Positions 46,116 to 57,010 of a stretch of DNA of 64,000 nt are shown piece by piece (position 1 is the first letter of the stretch; each line of letters begins with the position of its first letter). A program made the translations under genes and the position numbers. Source of the DNA: Anisodus tanguticus. Its lineage: Eukaryota > Streptophyta > Magnoliopsida > Solanales > Solanaceae. Location of the stretch: NCBI GenBank assembly GCA_034509755.1, contig CM067555.1:23448142-23512141 (forward strand), in the 5' to 3' direction. The notes below the pieces were generated by a model, which made no database searches, was not told where the DNA came from, and saw only the letters and a program-made list of their open reading frames with translations.

Positions 46116-46360
46116 GTTCGGTACGGTGGGATCCTATCCTGACCTAATGTGATTGATATACTCTCTAAAGGTTTGTAGATAATCATTTTGTGTACAATGA
46201 TCTTGTGAGGCCTTGTCGGTCCTGCTATATGTTTTGCCTTTTCTACATGCAGGTAATCGTGTCTTGTTCAGGTAATTTCCGTCAGAGGGCTTGTCGGGCC
46301 ATGTTTGGTTGGAATATGTTATAGTTATCAGGATCAGTACGCTCAGGCCGGGGTGTGACA
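43883..46360 (+). repeat. 3' LTR of the pol-less gypsy element
   Basis: It starts TGTCACACCCTATAAATTTGC and ends GGGGTGTGACA. It matches 34246-36726 throughout with many point differences. The array of CATATG-containing palindromes is longer here (44455-44530) than in the 5' copy. Confidence 0.88.
46070..46115. repeat. (CA)n(TA)n tract in the 3' LTR
   Basis: CA at about 46070-46096, then TA to 46115. It occupies the same site as the pure TA tract of the 5' LTR. Confidence 0.95.
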
Positions 46361-47228
46361 TATTCTATCCATGTGTGGAAACATCATTGTTCATCCCCAT
46401 GCCATGCGTGATTCATAAAAATATGATTTCTCCTCAGAGTTATAGAATTATGTCTCATCTCATGATAAACGCTAGATACACGTCAACATATATATATATC
46501 GACTTCTTTAGAACAGTTATGAGTCAAATAGAAATGATTCTAAGCATTTGTTTTACACTATTTCGGAAACCCAAGGACTCAATCGTATGGATATGTAAAA
46601 TACAAGATTTCTAATCCTAGAAGGAATGGGAGGGAAATAGATACTAAATTTAAAAGTGAGTAAACATAATTCTGTACTAGATCTCATAGATATATATAGA
46701 ATTCTGTAGAAAGCCGTATTATATGAAAGTCGTATGTACTACTTGGAGGGAGATCTTTCATATATTTCGAGATCCACCCTACAATATGGGGGTAAAAAGC
46801 CAAAATAAGTGATTTTAGCCCTTATAAAAAGAAAACTGATTCTTGAACCCTTTTCACACTCATGTCATGTCGAGGTACTGCAGAAAAAAATAGTAAAATC
46901 CGATCCAATTTAAGCTATTTGTATTCATGAATGTCATTACTATTGTCATGAATCTATCTGTAATCCATGTATACTCATGTCTTTATTTCCATGAGTTGCC
47001 AGATACAAGTCATGAACCAATATTATTTCATTCTATGGATTTTGCATGTGTCAATGTCTCATACAAGTTATATTATATATGTACATGTTGAACTATATAT
47101 AGAATCATGTTATACAAATCATGGGATTTCAGCCAACCATGTTCATGTTAACAATTTTGGTAGTAGCATATATTTACAGAGAAGATTTAAACACTTGAAA
47201 CTATGTATGCCTACATAGGATAAGGACC
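46361..47228. other. Unassigned AT-rich sequence
   Basis: No element end, domain or RNA was recognised. The plus-strand frames at 46291-46614 and 46967-47218 have no family resemblance. Confidence 0.45.
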
Positions 47229-48673
47229 TGTTATGCCTCATAGTTTTACGTTTTGTCGATTGATAGTGATATCCCAGGAAGATGTATGAACTTATGAAGG
47301 ATTAGTGAAGGTTTATAGCTTGTTTATAGAAGCACTTGAGTGTATAAAAGTTAAACGGATTGAAGAAATTACATTTTGATGAAATTGAAAAAAATTCCAA
47401 ATTTGACGGCCAAAATGTACGGACCGTATAATTTGGAAATTCGGACCATCAGTTTTTTCTACAAAAGTTTAAGTTTCAGATCTGACTTTTATGGTCCAAC
47501 TATACGGACCGTACAAAAATGTATGAACAGTATATTTGGACCATCAAATGGACAATGTAGATTTTTTTAGTATATATATGAAACCCTCGACCTTGGGTCT
47601 TTATTTCCCCTTCCTACAAACCCTAAATAATTCCCAAACTCCTCTCAAGGGCTAAATTGGGATCAAATCAAAGAGCAAACCTAGTCAACTCCTCTCAAGG
47701 GCTAACTTGGGATCAAATCCAGATACTATAGTTGGTTCGCTTAGGCATTCGGGTGCTGGGTGCCGGCTACCTCTCAAAGGTTGGGGTGTGACAGGATCGC
47801 TCTACCCAGTTAGGATGATTCCTTAATGTTTATTGATTGAATCCATTTATGTTATGTTCATGTCTCATACCCTGGTGAGGTATGAGATTACTTTGCTAGT
47901 TAGGCCAAAGACCAGACTCCACGTGCTCATGTGGTGATTTCATATTATCGGTTATACTATGGCTCTCCCACTTAAAATGATTTATTCATGTTACAACATA
48001 ATCATGCCCGATCATGATCATGTCCAGGTTTCAATTATAGCTTAATATTTCAGTTCAGTTTCATATTACTTCTTATATTCATGTTATTTATTTGGGTTGC
48101 CCATTCACTGAGCTTCCCACTTACTATTTTTTCATTTTAGTTGCTTTCATACAAGTACAATTCCAATGCACTTATGTCCCTATTGACTGAGGCATGCATT
48201 TTACCATGCAAGTGCCAATTTATAAGATGACAGATCTGTTCGTTAGGAATTCATCATATCAACTATTTGGTGAGCCCCACTTCCTTCAAAGCATTATCTT
48301 TATTTTTAGTAGTCATGTCATGTTAGACAGTCAGGTATGCTGGGGGACTTTTCCCAGCAATAATTTAGTGTTACAGACTCATGTCAGAGGTTTCATAGAC
48401 TAGTCAGTTATGTTATGTTGGGTATTCAGTTATCTTCTGCCTTGTGGACTACACTATCATGTTTTCAAACTATTTTCGCACTTATGTTTTAAAATAGTAC
48501 TTTCAGTATTACTATTGATTTATATGTTTTATTTGGACTCTTTATGTTTTAACTTATGTTCCGCATTAGTGCATGTCCCATGTTGATTCAACAAGCCATG
48601 TGGTTTGCTCGGTCACATGCATCAAGAGGCGAGTGTCGTGTTACGTTCGGTGCCCGGAGTTCGGGGTATGGCA
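47229..48673 (+). repeat. 5' LTR of gypsy 1 (mosaic)
   Basis: It starts TGTTATGCCTCATAGTTTTACG and ends GGGGTATGGCA before the primer site. Inside, 47638-47722 has a 51-bp-spaced duplication of ACTCCTCTCAAGGGCTAA, directly followed by about 70 bp (47724-47792, ATACTATAGTTGGTTCGC...GGTTGGGGTGTGACA) homologous to the end of the LTR at 54810-56976. Confidence 0.78.
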
Positions 48674-48678
48674 AAGCT

Positions 48679-48690
48679 TGGTATCAAAGC
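48679..48690 (+). promoter_or_regulatory. Primer-binding site of gypsy 1
   Basis: TGGTATCAAAGC lies five bases after the LTR, with one mismatch to the Met-tRNA primer site. Confidence 0.85.
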
Positions 48691-48891
48691 CTTAGGTTCA
48701 AGTGTCTTAGAGAGTCTATGAAATCATGTCCGATGGAGTTACCTTTATATGTGTGTGCTTGCCATATATATAAATGGGTAACTATTGAGATATTCAGGAT
48801 TGTCTCATTTCTTTTATACCCTAGATCGTGCAATTAGATCTATACCTTCAGGAACTCTTCTTACTCATGCGTATTACGTTTCTTTTAGCAA

Positions 48892-49963
48892 ATGCCTGCA
48901 AAGAGAAAGTCTGCTGCAAGAAGAATCTACTGCTGCCCAAGAGGTGGACTCTCGGGCTTAGAGGGCTCAGTACACCCGACATCACCCCCATCTGCTACAG
49001 AAATTCCTGTGGATATCTGTATTACAATCACTCCGCCGCCTAGTGCTACTGATGTGGATGTCAGGGGAGCTACATAGTTTTTCACTTAGATTGTTGCTTT
49101 ACAAGCTCAATGTCAAGGGATGGCTTTGAGTAATGTTTCTAGTGAGAGATCATCTAGTTTCAGGATTAGGGAATTCATACTTATGAATCCTCTAGTAATC
49201 ACAGGGTCCTGTAAGACTGAGGACTCTCAAAACTTTATTGATGAAGTTTAGAAAATCCTCTGTGTTATGCATGCTACCACGCTAGAAGCAACAGAGTTTG
49301 CAGCTTATCAGCTCAAAGATGTTGATAACATTTGGTATGAGTCACAAGAAAAGTCTCGAGGAGAAGATGCATTTCCTGCAACTTGTGATGAATTAATAGC
49401 TGCATTCATTAAGCACTTCCTATCGATAGAGATCATGGAGGCAAAGGCCCTAGAGTTTGAGAGACTCTAATAGAACAACATGAACGTGCATGAGTACTAC
49501 CTCAAATTTGTATCACTAGCTAAGTATGCTATAGAAATGGTTTCCGGTATGAGGGCCAAAAATAGGCATTTTGTGTTGGGTCTTGCACCTTATATGTTTG
49601 GTGATATTGATATCGCTGCTCAAAATAATGACATGACTATTACTAAGATGGTTGATTTTGTCACAAGATAATGGGGTTCTTAGGGAGGTTGAGGCAAGAT
49701 AGTTTTTAAGTAAGAGGTCATCAAGACCCGCTCCATCCGTGCCTAGTGCACCAATCCCGATGTCCAAGTATGATTAGAAGAGAGAGATTCAAGGCAGCAG
49801 CCTCTCAGTCATAAGATATTGTAGGCTAAAAGGTCTATGATAATCCAGTTTGTAACAGATAGGAAGGAGGCACCCAGAGGAGTGTCGTCAGGGCATGGAC
49901 AAATGTTTTGGATGTGGCCAGTAAGGTCACTTTATGAGAGACTGTCCATCAATAAGGTAGGGT
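48892..49963 (+). pseudogene. gypsy 1 gag
   Basis: The ATG at 48892 opens MPAKRKSAARRIYC and a Pro-rich stretch, in the usual leader position. The gag core follows in pieces: ATTLEATEFAAYQLKDVDNIWYE (49267-49470) and MNVHEYYLKFVSLAKYA (from 49480), matching the retrotransposon gag pattern ...A.YQL...A..WY...V.EY...F..LA.YA. The knuckle at about 49904 reads CFGCGQ-stop-GHFMRDC, with all four zinc ligands kept around a stop that replaced one residue. Stops at about 49077, 49252 and 49470 interrupt it. Confidence 0.83.
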
Positions 49964-50094
49964 ACCAGTGGTAATGTGGCTCACTCCAAAAATTCAGTAG
50001 CTCCTAGAAATTCTCAAGCCTAATCAGGGCATGGTGCAACTAAGTTAGGTAATGCAGGCAGAGGTCAGAACCACTTGTATGCATTAGCAGGTTA

Positions 50095-51356
50095 TTAGGA
50101 TACAAATGCATTTCCAAATGTCATTACAGGTGTATTAACAATTTTACCCTTTGACGTTTATGTCCTTATGGATCCAGGGTCTACCCTATCATATGTAACC
50201 CTATTTCTTGATAAGAAATTCGAAGTAGAACCTAAAAAGTTATGTGAACCCTTTTATATATCCACTTCAGTTAGAGAGTTGGTTAGAGCTAGACGTGTGT
50301 ATAGGGGTTGTCCAGTAAAAGTCTATAACCGCAGTACAATAACTAAATTAGTTGAGTTGGAAATGATATATTTTGATGTAATCATGGGCATGGACTGGTT
50401 GACATCATGTTATGCCACCGTGGGTTGTTGAACGAAGATAGTAAGTTTCCGGTTCCCTAACGAGCCGCTTTTAGAGTGGAAAAGTGATACAAAGTAGTAC
50501 CTATAGGTACATTTATTTCCTGTCTTAAATTTAGAAAAATGATTACCAAGGGTTGCATTTACCACTTAGTTTGAGTCAATGATGCCGATGCTAAGACACC
50601 AACTCTTCAGTCCGTACCAGATGTTAACGAATTTTTGGAAGTTTTCCTAGAAGATCCTCCCGGTGTTCCTTTCGATAGGGAGATTGACATTGTAATTGAT
50701 CTACTTTTAGGCTCGAAGCCGATATATATTCCAATGTACAAAATGACTCCAACATAATTGAAAGAGTTGAAAGCTCAAATGAAGGACCTTCTCGATAAGG
50801 GAATTATAAGGCCAGTTGTCTCACCTTGGGGCGCACCAGTCTTGTTTGTCCAAAAGCAAGATGAATATTAGCGTATGTGCATTGAGTATATTCAGTTGAA
50901 CAAGGTCACCATTAAAAACAAGTACCCACTTCTATGAATTTGTTCGACCAACTTCAGGGTGCCCAATGTTATTCCTAAATTGACCTTAGGTCAAGTTACT
51001 ATAAGCAAAAGGTTAAGAAAGTAGACATTCTAAAGACCGCTTTTAGGACCTGTTATAGTATATTTGAATTCCTTGTCATGTTATTTCGTTTGACGAACAT
51101 AACAACTTTTATGGACCTAATGAATAAGGTTTTCAAGCCTTATCTCGATTTATTCACCATTGTCTTTATTGATGATATCTTAGTTTACTCTCGTAGTGAG
51201 ACTGACCATTCAGAACATCTCAGGATAGTGTTACAGATGCTTCATGATCGCAAGCTTTATGCGAATTATTCCAAGTGTGAATTTTGGCTGAAATCAGTAG
51301 CATTTCAAGGATATGTAATTGCGGAAGAAGGCATGAAATTGGATTTTCAGAAATAG
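50095..51356 (+). pseudogene. gypsy 1 protease and reverse transcriptase
   Basis: Protease at 50168-50431 has MDPGSTLSYVT (the D-P-G-S variant is normal in this plant group), CPVKVYNRSTI and DVIMGMDWL. RT starts near 50640 with FLEVFLEDPPGVP and DREIDIVIDLL traces, LKAQMKDLLDKGIIRPVVSP at about 50770-50830, and the catalytic IVFIDDILVYSRSETDH near 51145-51190, ending FWLKSVAFQGYVIAEEG. The Y/F-I-D-D box is intact, but a stop follows EDE..RMCIEY and the LPRIDDLFD region is shifted. Confidence 0.85.
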
Positions 51357-52547
51357 ACGGCATGAAGAATTGGTCCAGATCTATTTCCACAACATAGATA
51401 AGAAGTTTCTTGGGTTTTGCAGGGTATTATAGATTTCGTAGAGGTGTTTTCCTCTATCTCTGCTCCATTGACTAAGTTGACTTAGAAGATTCTCAAGTTT
51501 CAATAGTCAAATGCATGTGACTGAAGTTTCAAAGAGTTGAAAACGAAGTTGACTTCTGCTCCAGTTTTGACACTACCAGAGGGAACTGAAGGGTGTGATA
51601 CTTCAGGATTTGGTCTTGGATGTGTCATAATGCAGCATGGCAAGGTAGTAGCTTATGTATCTAGGCAACTTAAGGCTCATGAAAAGAATTATATGACTCA
51701 CGACTTGGAGTTGGTAACAGTGGTGTTCGCGTTAAACACATGGCACCACTATTTGTATGGAGTTCATATTGATATTTTCACATATCACAAGAGCCTTCAA
51801 TACATTTTCAAAAATAGAGTTGAATCTTAAAAAGAGAAGCTGGCTCGAACTACTCAAGGACTATGATGTGGATACCCTTTATCATCCGGGGAAAGCAAAT
51901 GTTGTAGCTGATGCTCTCAGTTTGCATTTCATGGGAATTTTGGCTCAGATTGAGACAGACAAGATAATAGTGGTGAGGGAAGTTCACTTCTTAGTAAATC
52001 TAGGAGTTTAAATTTTGGATTTTGAAGATGGTAGTGTTGTCTTTCAGAACAGAATTAAATCCTCTATAGTAATCAAAGTGAAAGAAAAATAGTTTAATGA
52101 TCCCTATATATTGCAGCTAAATGAAGGGATTCACAAGCATAAGACAGTGACTTTGAAAAAGGAGGAGATGATGATACTCTACGGTACCACGACATATTAT
52201 GTGTTCCCAATGTGGATGGACTTAACAAAGAATCATGACATAAGCACACAACTCAAGGTATTCTATTCACCCAGGTTTTATGAATATGTATCATGATCTC
52301 AAGGAGATTTATTGGCGGAATGACATAAAAATGAACGTAACAGATTATGTGGCTAGGTGTCTAAACTATCAACAAGTGGAAGCCGAGCACTAGAGGCTCG
52401 ATGGTTTGGGTGAAAATATTGATTTCCCGTATGAAAATCAGAGATGATTAGTATATATTTTATAATAGGTTTACCTCATTCAATTCAGAAACACGATTCA
52501 AGGACAAACTTACTAAGTCAACACACTTTTTGCCGGAAAGGACCACC
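51357..52547 (+). pseudogene. gypsy 1 RNase H and partial integrase
   Basis: RNase H at 51537-52011 has LTSAPVLTLPEGTEGCDTSG, GLGCVIMQHGKVVAYVSRQL, NYMTHDLELVTVVFAL, DHKSLQYIF (here YHKSLQYIF) and LLKDYDVDTLYHPGKANVVA with ADALS. The catalytic Asp of YCDAS reads CDTS. Integrase begins with a zinc-binding segment near 52290-52410 (HDLKEIYWRNDIKMNV...CLNYQQVEAEH, where the second Cys of CxxC is Tyr) and stops at the LTR insertion before the second catalytic residue. Confidence 0.83.
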
Positions 52548-54202
52548 TGTTACACCCCATATTTTCATGCTAGTGTGTGTTGCAAGTAAAGTAATGAGAA
52601 CCTAGAGAGGTTAAGGTCCCTTACACAGATAGAAAATTTATTAAACAAGTATTATGTAAGTGTCGTGGGAGGTTAAGGCTAAACGAATCAAAGAACATTT
52701 TTCGACGAAGTTCACCGAAGGAAAGTGGATTGTAATAGCCAGTATTTTTGGGGTAAGACTAGGAGTGAATAATATGATAAGAAGGTCCTTTTATGAGTTA
52801 TTTGGATAATAAAATATTCATATGTTAAGTTTGAATTAAAGAAAGTTGTAAAACCAAAGTTGTCAAAAGTCATCGCAAGTTACGTTCATAAATTCGCTAA
52901 AGTTTGGGTCAGATGTCACTGAGATTTTCTCTCAATCTACTAGAAGTTATGGGGTGATCCACCAACTAAATTGAAGGCCTACGAGTTTAGTTTCCAATGC
53001 ATTACAACGGTCATCTATACAACATCGGGGTAGAGATATAGTTGCATTTTTGCGAGACTGCGCAAGGAACCCTTTTTGGGACCCACATAGGCGGTGGGAA
53101 ACTTCTTTTGATGTATAAATCGGTGGCTTCCTTATCTCATTTAATTTTCGACACCAACAGATCCTAAACACCCCAAAATTATCTCTAAAGGGTTCCTACA
53201 TGATTCAAGGGAAATACCAAAGGTAAACAACATAAATCAAGTGTCGTGAGTCCCGTGGTGCTAGTAAACTGTAGTTCTATTGCGTTGTGCTTATGCTGGT
53301 TGTTCTTGCAAGTTGAGGCAGAATAATAAAAGGCTTGTTCTTTCTGATTTAAGGTATATTATACTTCTCCCATATGTATTTGAGTTAATACAAGTTGTAT
53401 CTAGATTGTTTGGTTGAGAACTTATGAAATAAAGGATGGAAATCGTATATGGTGTAGTTGTGAGTTGTTGGACTTTTTTGAAGTTGTTCTAAGTTAATTT
53501 TCGGCTGGTATTATACATTTAGGTAAGAATATTGTTCTTCTTCATGTAGAAGAGTTAGTTTAGGTTCTGGATAGCTGGATTGTTGAAAACATGCAAATGT
53601 CGACTAGAAGTTGTAAACTCGATATTGAGTATTGTTGTGTTGTATTGTTGGCTGTTTGGGTGTGTGGTGGTGCTAGAAGTATATAGTTGAAGGTTGTATG
53701 TGTTGTTGTTTTTATTATGGACTTAGTAAAGTAAGGAAAACGAGTGGAGATGCTGTCCTATTTTATATAGAATGAGCTAGACACTCGTAATTAATGTTAG
53801 TACCCTTATTGTTGATTGTAGACTTCGCTAGGTGTTAAGGAGGCTGATTATGGATTGACGCATTGTGGTTCAATATAAGGTATGTTAAGGATATCCCTTC
53901 TCTTATTTTGGCATGAATCCAACGTAAACAAAACATAAATGAACGTCCCGCCAAAATGACTCTACTCTTAAACGTTAGAAATATTCTTGTTTTTTATTCA
54001 TGGAAATGTTCTGAAATCTTGTTTGTCCCTTGTTGGGATTTACTTTCCTGTTATAAGAGATACACTTCTCTATATTGTATTCTTCTTTGTGTTAATAAAA
54101 TGTATGAAGTCCTAGTAGCTACGTAACGATAGTCGAAGGTATAGCGATCTTACGTCACTCCGATGAGCTCCGAATGAACTATAAGATCCTCATGCATGTG
54201 TA

Positions 54203-54235
54203 TACACACACACACACACACACACACACGGATAG

Positions 54236-54273
<38 letters not shown>

Positions 54274-54359
54274 AGCACCACTGATCAATTGGTTATGATG
54301 ATGATGTTTAGCCCCACATAGTAGCTTGATACGATATAATATGACCCCACAGAGTGGCA

Positions 54360-54407
<48 letters not shown>
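54203..54407. repeat. CA and TA microsatellites in LTR A
   Basis: CA at 54203-54229, TA at 54236-54260, then 23 TA units at 54362-54407. Confidence 0.95.
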
Positions 54408-54410
<3 letters not shown>

Positions 54411-54528
54411 AAACATGCATTTCACACGCCCACATTGGCAATTCAGAATTTGAGGTAGACTCTTGTTGTCTCTTACTTACATTCATGTCTCTATTTATGT
54501 TTTATCTGCTTTACATACTCAGTACATT

Positions 54529-54549
54529 ATTCGTACTGATGTCCATTAT
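54529..54549 (+). other. LTR hairpin TCAGTAC-N7-GTACTGA
   Basis: Perfect 7-bp stem with loop ATTATTC, followed by TGTCC. Identical stem to 36212-36232 in a different LTR family. Confidence 0.8.
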
Positions 54550-54809
54550 GTTAGGGGAACTGCGTTTCATGCTTGCAAGTTCAGGTATACAGATTGACGA
54601 CCCTCTTTAGTAGGTTACTCTGCTCAACGGTGGTGTTTGTGCACTCCATTATTCTGGGGTTACCATTTTGAGTTGGTATGATTTTATATATAATTTATGG
54701 GTATGGCAGGGCCCTGTTCCAACATTATGAAGTTTATGGAACTCTCAGAGACTTGTAGACACATGTCTTATGTATAGATGTTTTATATGGCCTTGTTAGC
54801 CTATGCTTT

Positions 54810-56976
54810 TGTTACGCCCCGTAGTTTTGCACTTGAATGAGAGTATAGTCATTTTGACTTGAGTCACGAGAAGTTGAAATTGTTTCCAAGGGTTCGTATG
54901 ATGAATAAGGATGTTAAGGATTTATTTTGGAAGGTTGGAAGTCAATAGGACCAAAAGAAGTACAACTCAACAAATATTGATGAAGTTGTTGCGATACACT
55001 AAGTATTTTGCGTCGCGGATGCCATTATGCCTCGCGGATATGGCCGCAGATCAGGGCCATTTTTCTACCTCCTCACTTCCACCATATGTGGTGGCATATT
55101 CGGCCATATATGGGCTTATGCACCGCATATGCGAGGCAGTTTGGTTGGGTATTTATGTCCCAAGGTCAGTCAATTTCATTTTAATCTCACTCCCCGACCC
55201 ATTGAGCTCCAAAACACTCCCAAACACACTCCAAGACCATCTCCACCATTTAAGAACCCTTCTACAAGTATCTAAGGTTATTTCCTCCTCCAAGGATCAA
55301 GAACACCTTGATAACCTCTCTAGTGAGCTTTGCAAGCTTGTGAGCTCCTTTAAGTTTGAGTTGAAGGTTGTTGTGGGAGACCTCTTGGGTGATTAAGGTA
55401 AAGCTTTATCGCTTTTAAGTTCCCGTTAAATTCTCCTAACTTAGCTTGATTGGTTGGTTGAGATAACTTATGAATTATGGAAGTATAGTAGGTATGATCT
55501 TGAAGAACATCTCTTATGGGATGAAGTTATGTTAACTTGTTGTTTGGGTTGTTAATTGAGATTGAGAGAAAATATAAGTGTTGAAGCATATTGGTGAAGT
55601 TGTAAAGTTAAGGGATGGAGTTATGAAATATGGTGGTATTTATTTGAGTAAGAATCCATACTAGAATGATTCTAGAACTTCACGCACATAAGTTGTTCAA
55701 CGAATTTTCTAAATGAAATCTCTTATAAGATTTGAGCTTGCTATTGAAACAAATTCCTCATTTAATGTAGATAATCATCCATAACATGTGCGAGGCTCTG
55801 AGGAACGTAACTAGCTTCATTGACAAGGTATGTAGGGCAACTTTCCTTCTTGGCATGACTTGACACAAACACTTCTTTGACTACAATCTCACCTTGTGAA
55901 ATCAAGTAACAATATGTCTTTCTTGTCAAATTGATCGTAAATCTTGGGTATTTCCTAACCATAGAATGTTTTGAATTTATATATATTTCAAAATGGTTGT
56001 ATCAATGTTCCTTAACGTAGCACCAATAACAATAATCGGAGGATAACGACGATAGGTCACTCCGGCTTTGCTTGTAATGTCCTTTGTAGTCTGTCTTGCA
56101 TTTCACTTATATATATGTATCTATTTTATTACCGAGCTGCTCTGTAGTCATCCAGGTACAACACTTATGTGTGCACACCACTGTAGTTGGTTTTGACATT
56201 ACCTAGTCCTATCAAGGCTGGGTACGACCGAGTCATCTTCGAGGCTGGGTACGATATACTATGATATGATTTCCCCATAGAGCGGATTGATACCATATTA
56301 TATATCCCCATTAAGTGTATTGATTTGACAGACATTAATATATATCCATAGTTGTGAGAGGGTATAACCTCAGAGGCTTCTTATGAGTTTCAGGTTGACT
56401 TTTGTACCCATTTATGTTATGTTATAATTTCTATTTACATATGTTATCTACCTTACATATTTAGTACATCTTTCTAACTGATGCCTATTTTTAGAGCAAT
56501 GTGTTCATGCCCGTAGGTACAGATAGACAGGGCCGTACTCATCTTCAGTAAGTTGCCTGTTTCAAATGTGATTGTTGTACTCCCCTCTCTCGGAGTTATT
56601 GCACATGAGTGTCTAGGTACCGTTGTATATATTCCTAGTATTTTTGGTATAACGGGGCCCTTTCCTAACTAGTTGATGTATTATAGAACTTTTAGTGGCT
56701 TGAAAACTAGTGTACATCAGGTGTATGTATGTCGTGGCCCTGTTAACCCCCTTTGTTAGTGATATACTCTTCTTGTGGCCTTGTCGGACTTGGTTATATG
56801 CATATATTCTATTGGAACTCTTCTGCGTGCATGTTGTCATCTATTCTTCTCTTATTATGGTTATATGGAGGCCTTGTAGGCCCAGGTTTTGTGTTACAGG
56901 TCCCGAATACTATAGTTGGTTCGCTTAGGCCTTCGGGAACTGGATGCTACCCACCCCCCAAGGTTGGGGTGCGTCA
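54810..56976 (+). repeat. 5' LTR of gypsy B
   Basis: It starts TGTTACGCCCCGTAGTTTTGC and ends GGTTGGGGTGCGTCA, 2167 bp. It has the CCACCATATGTGGTGG hairpin at 55079-55094 and the GTTCATGCCCGTAGGTACAG landmark near 56500. Confidence 0.88.
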
Positions 56977-56980
56977 AATG

Positions 56981-56991
56981 TGGTATCATAG
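56981..56991 (+). promoter_or_regulatory. Primer-binding site of gypsy B
   Basis: TGGTATCATAG lies four bases after the LTR, one mismatch from the Met-tRNA match. Confidence 0.82.
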
Positions 56992-57010
56992 TAGGTCTGT
57001 CCTAAGGAGT

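Larger units (their letters stand above)
34246..46360 (+). mobile_element. Large Ty3/gypsy-derived element without recognisable pol
   Basis: LTRs of about 2.48 kb lie at 34246-36726 and 43883-46360, and both contain GGCATATCGAATATACCTTAAG near the start. A Met primer site follows the first LTR and a purine tract precedes the second. CATTCAAGGACGAATGTTCTTAAAGGGGG just before the 3' LTR is the usual end of Solanaceae gypsy interiors. Inside are only duplicated gag remnants and about 3.7 kb with no RT, protease or integrase motif, plus a solo LTR. This is LARD-like: a large non-autonomous derivative that would need another element's enzymes. Confidence 0.82.
47229..52547 (+). mobile_element. Ty3/gypsy retrotransposon 1, interrupted in integrase
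   Basis: 5' LTR (47229-48673), Met primer site, gag, zinc knuckle, protease, RT, RNase H and the start of integrase follow in the gypsy order. At 52547 the integrase core stops in mid-motif (DRLTKSTHFL equivalent) and a different LTR begins. The remainder and 3' LTR must lie beyond the nested insertions. Stops occur in every domain. Confidence 0.88.
52548..54809 (+). mobile_element. LTR A, gypsy LTR truncated by the next insertion
   Basis: It starts TGTTACACCCCATATTTTCATGC directly inside the gypsy 1 integrase. It contains the hairpin at 54529-54549, GGGGAACTGCGTTTCATGC (about 54554-54573) and CA/TA tracts, all LTR landmarks in the same order as elsewhere here. The usual GGTTGGGGTGTGACA end is absent because a new LTR starts at 54810. 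Its own interior was not found, so this could be the 5' LTR of an element cut off by the next insertion, or a split solo LTR. Confidence 0.72.

Noticed and set aside
54190..54486. Tyr-Ile-rich open frame
   Set aside because: A product of TA and CA microsatellites.
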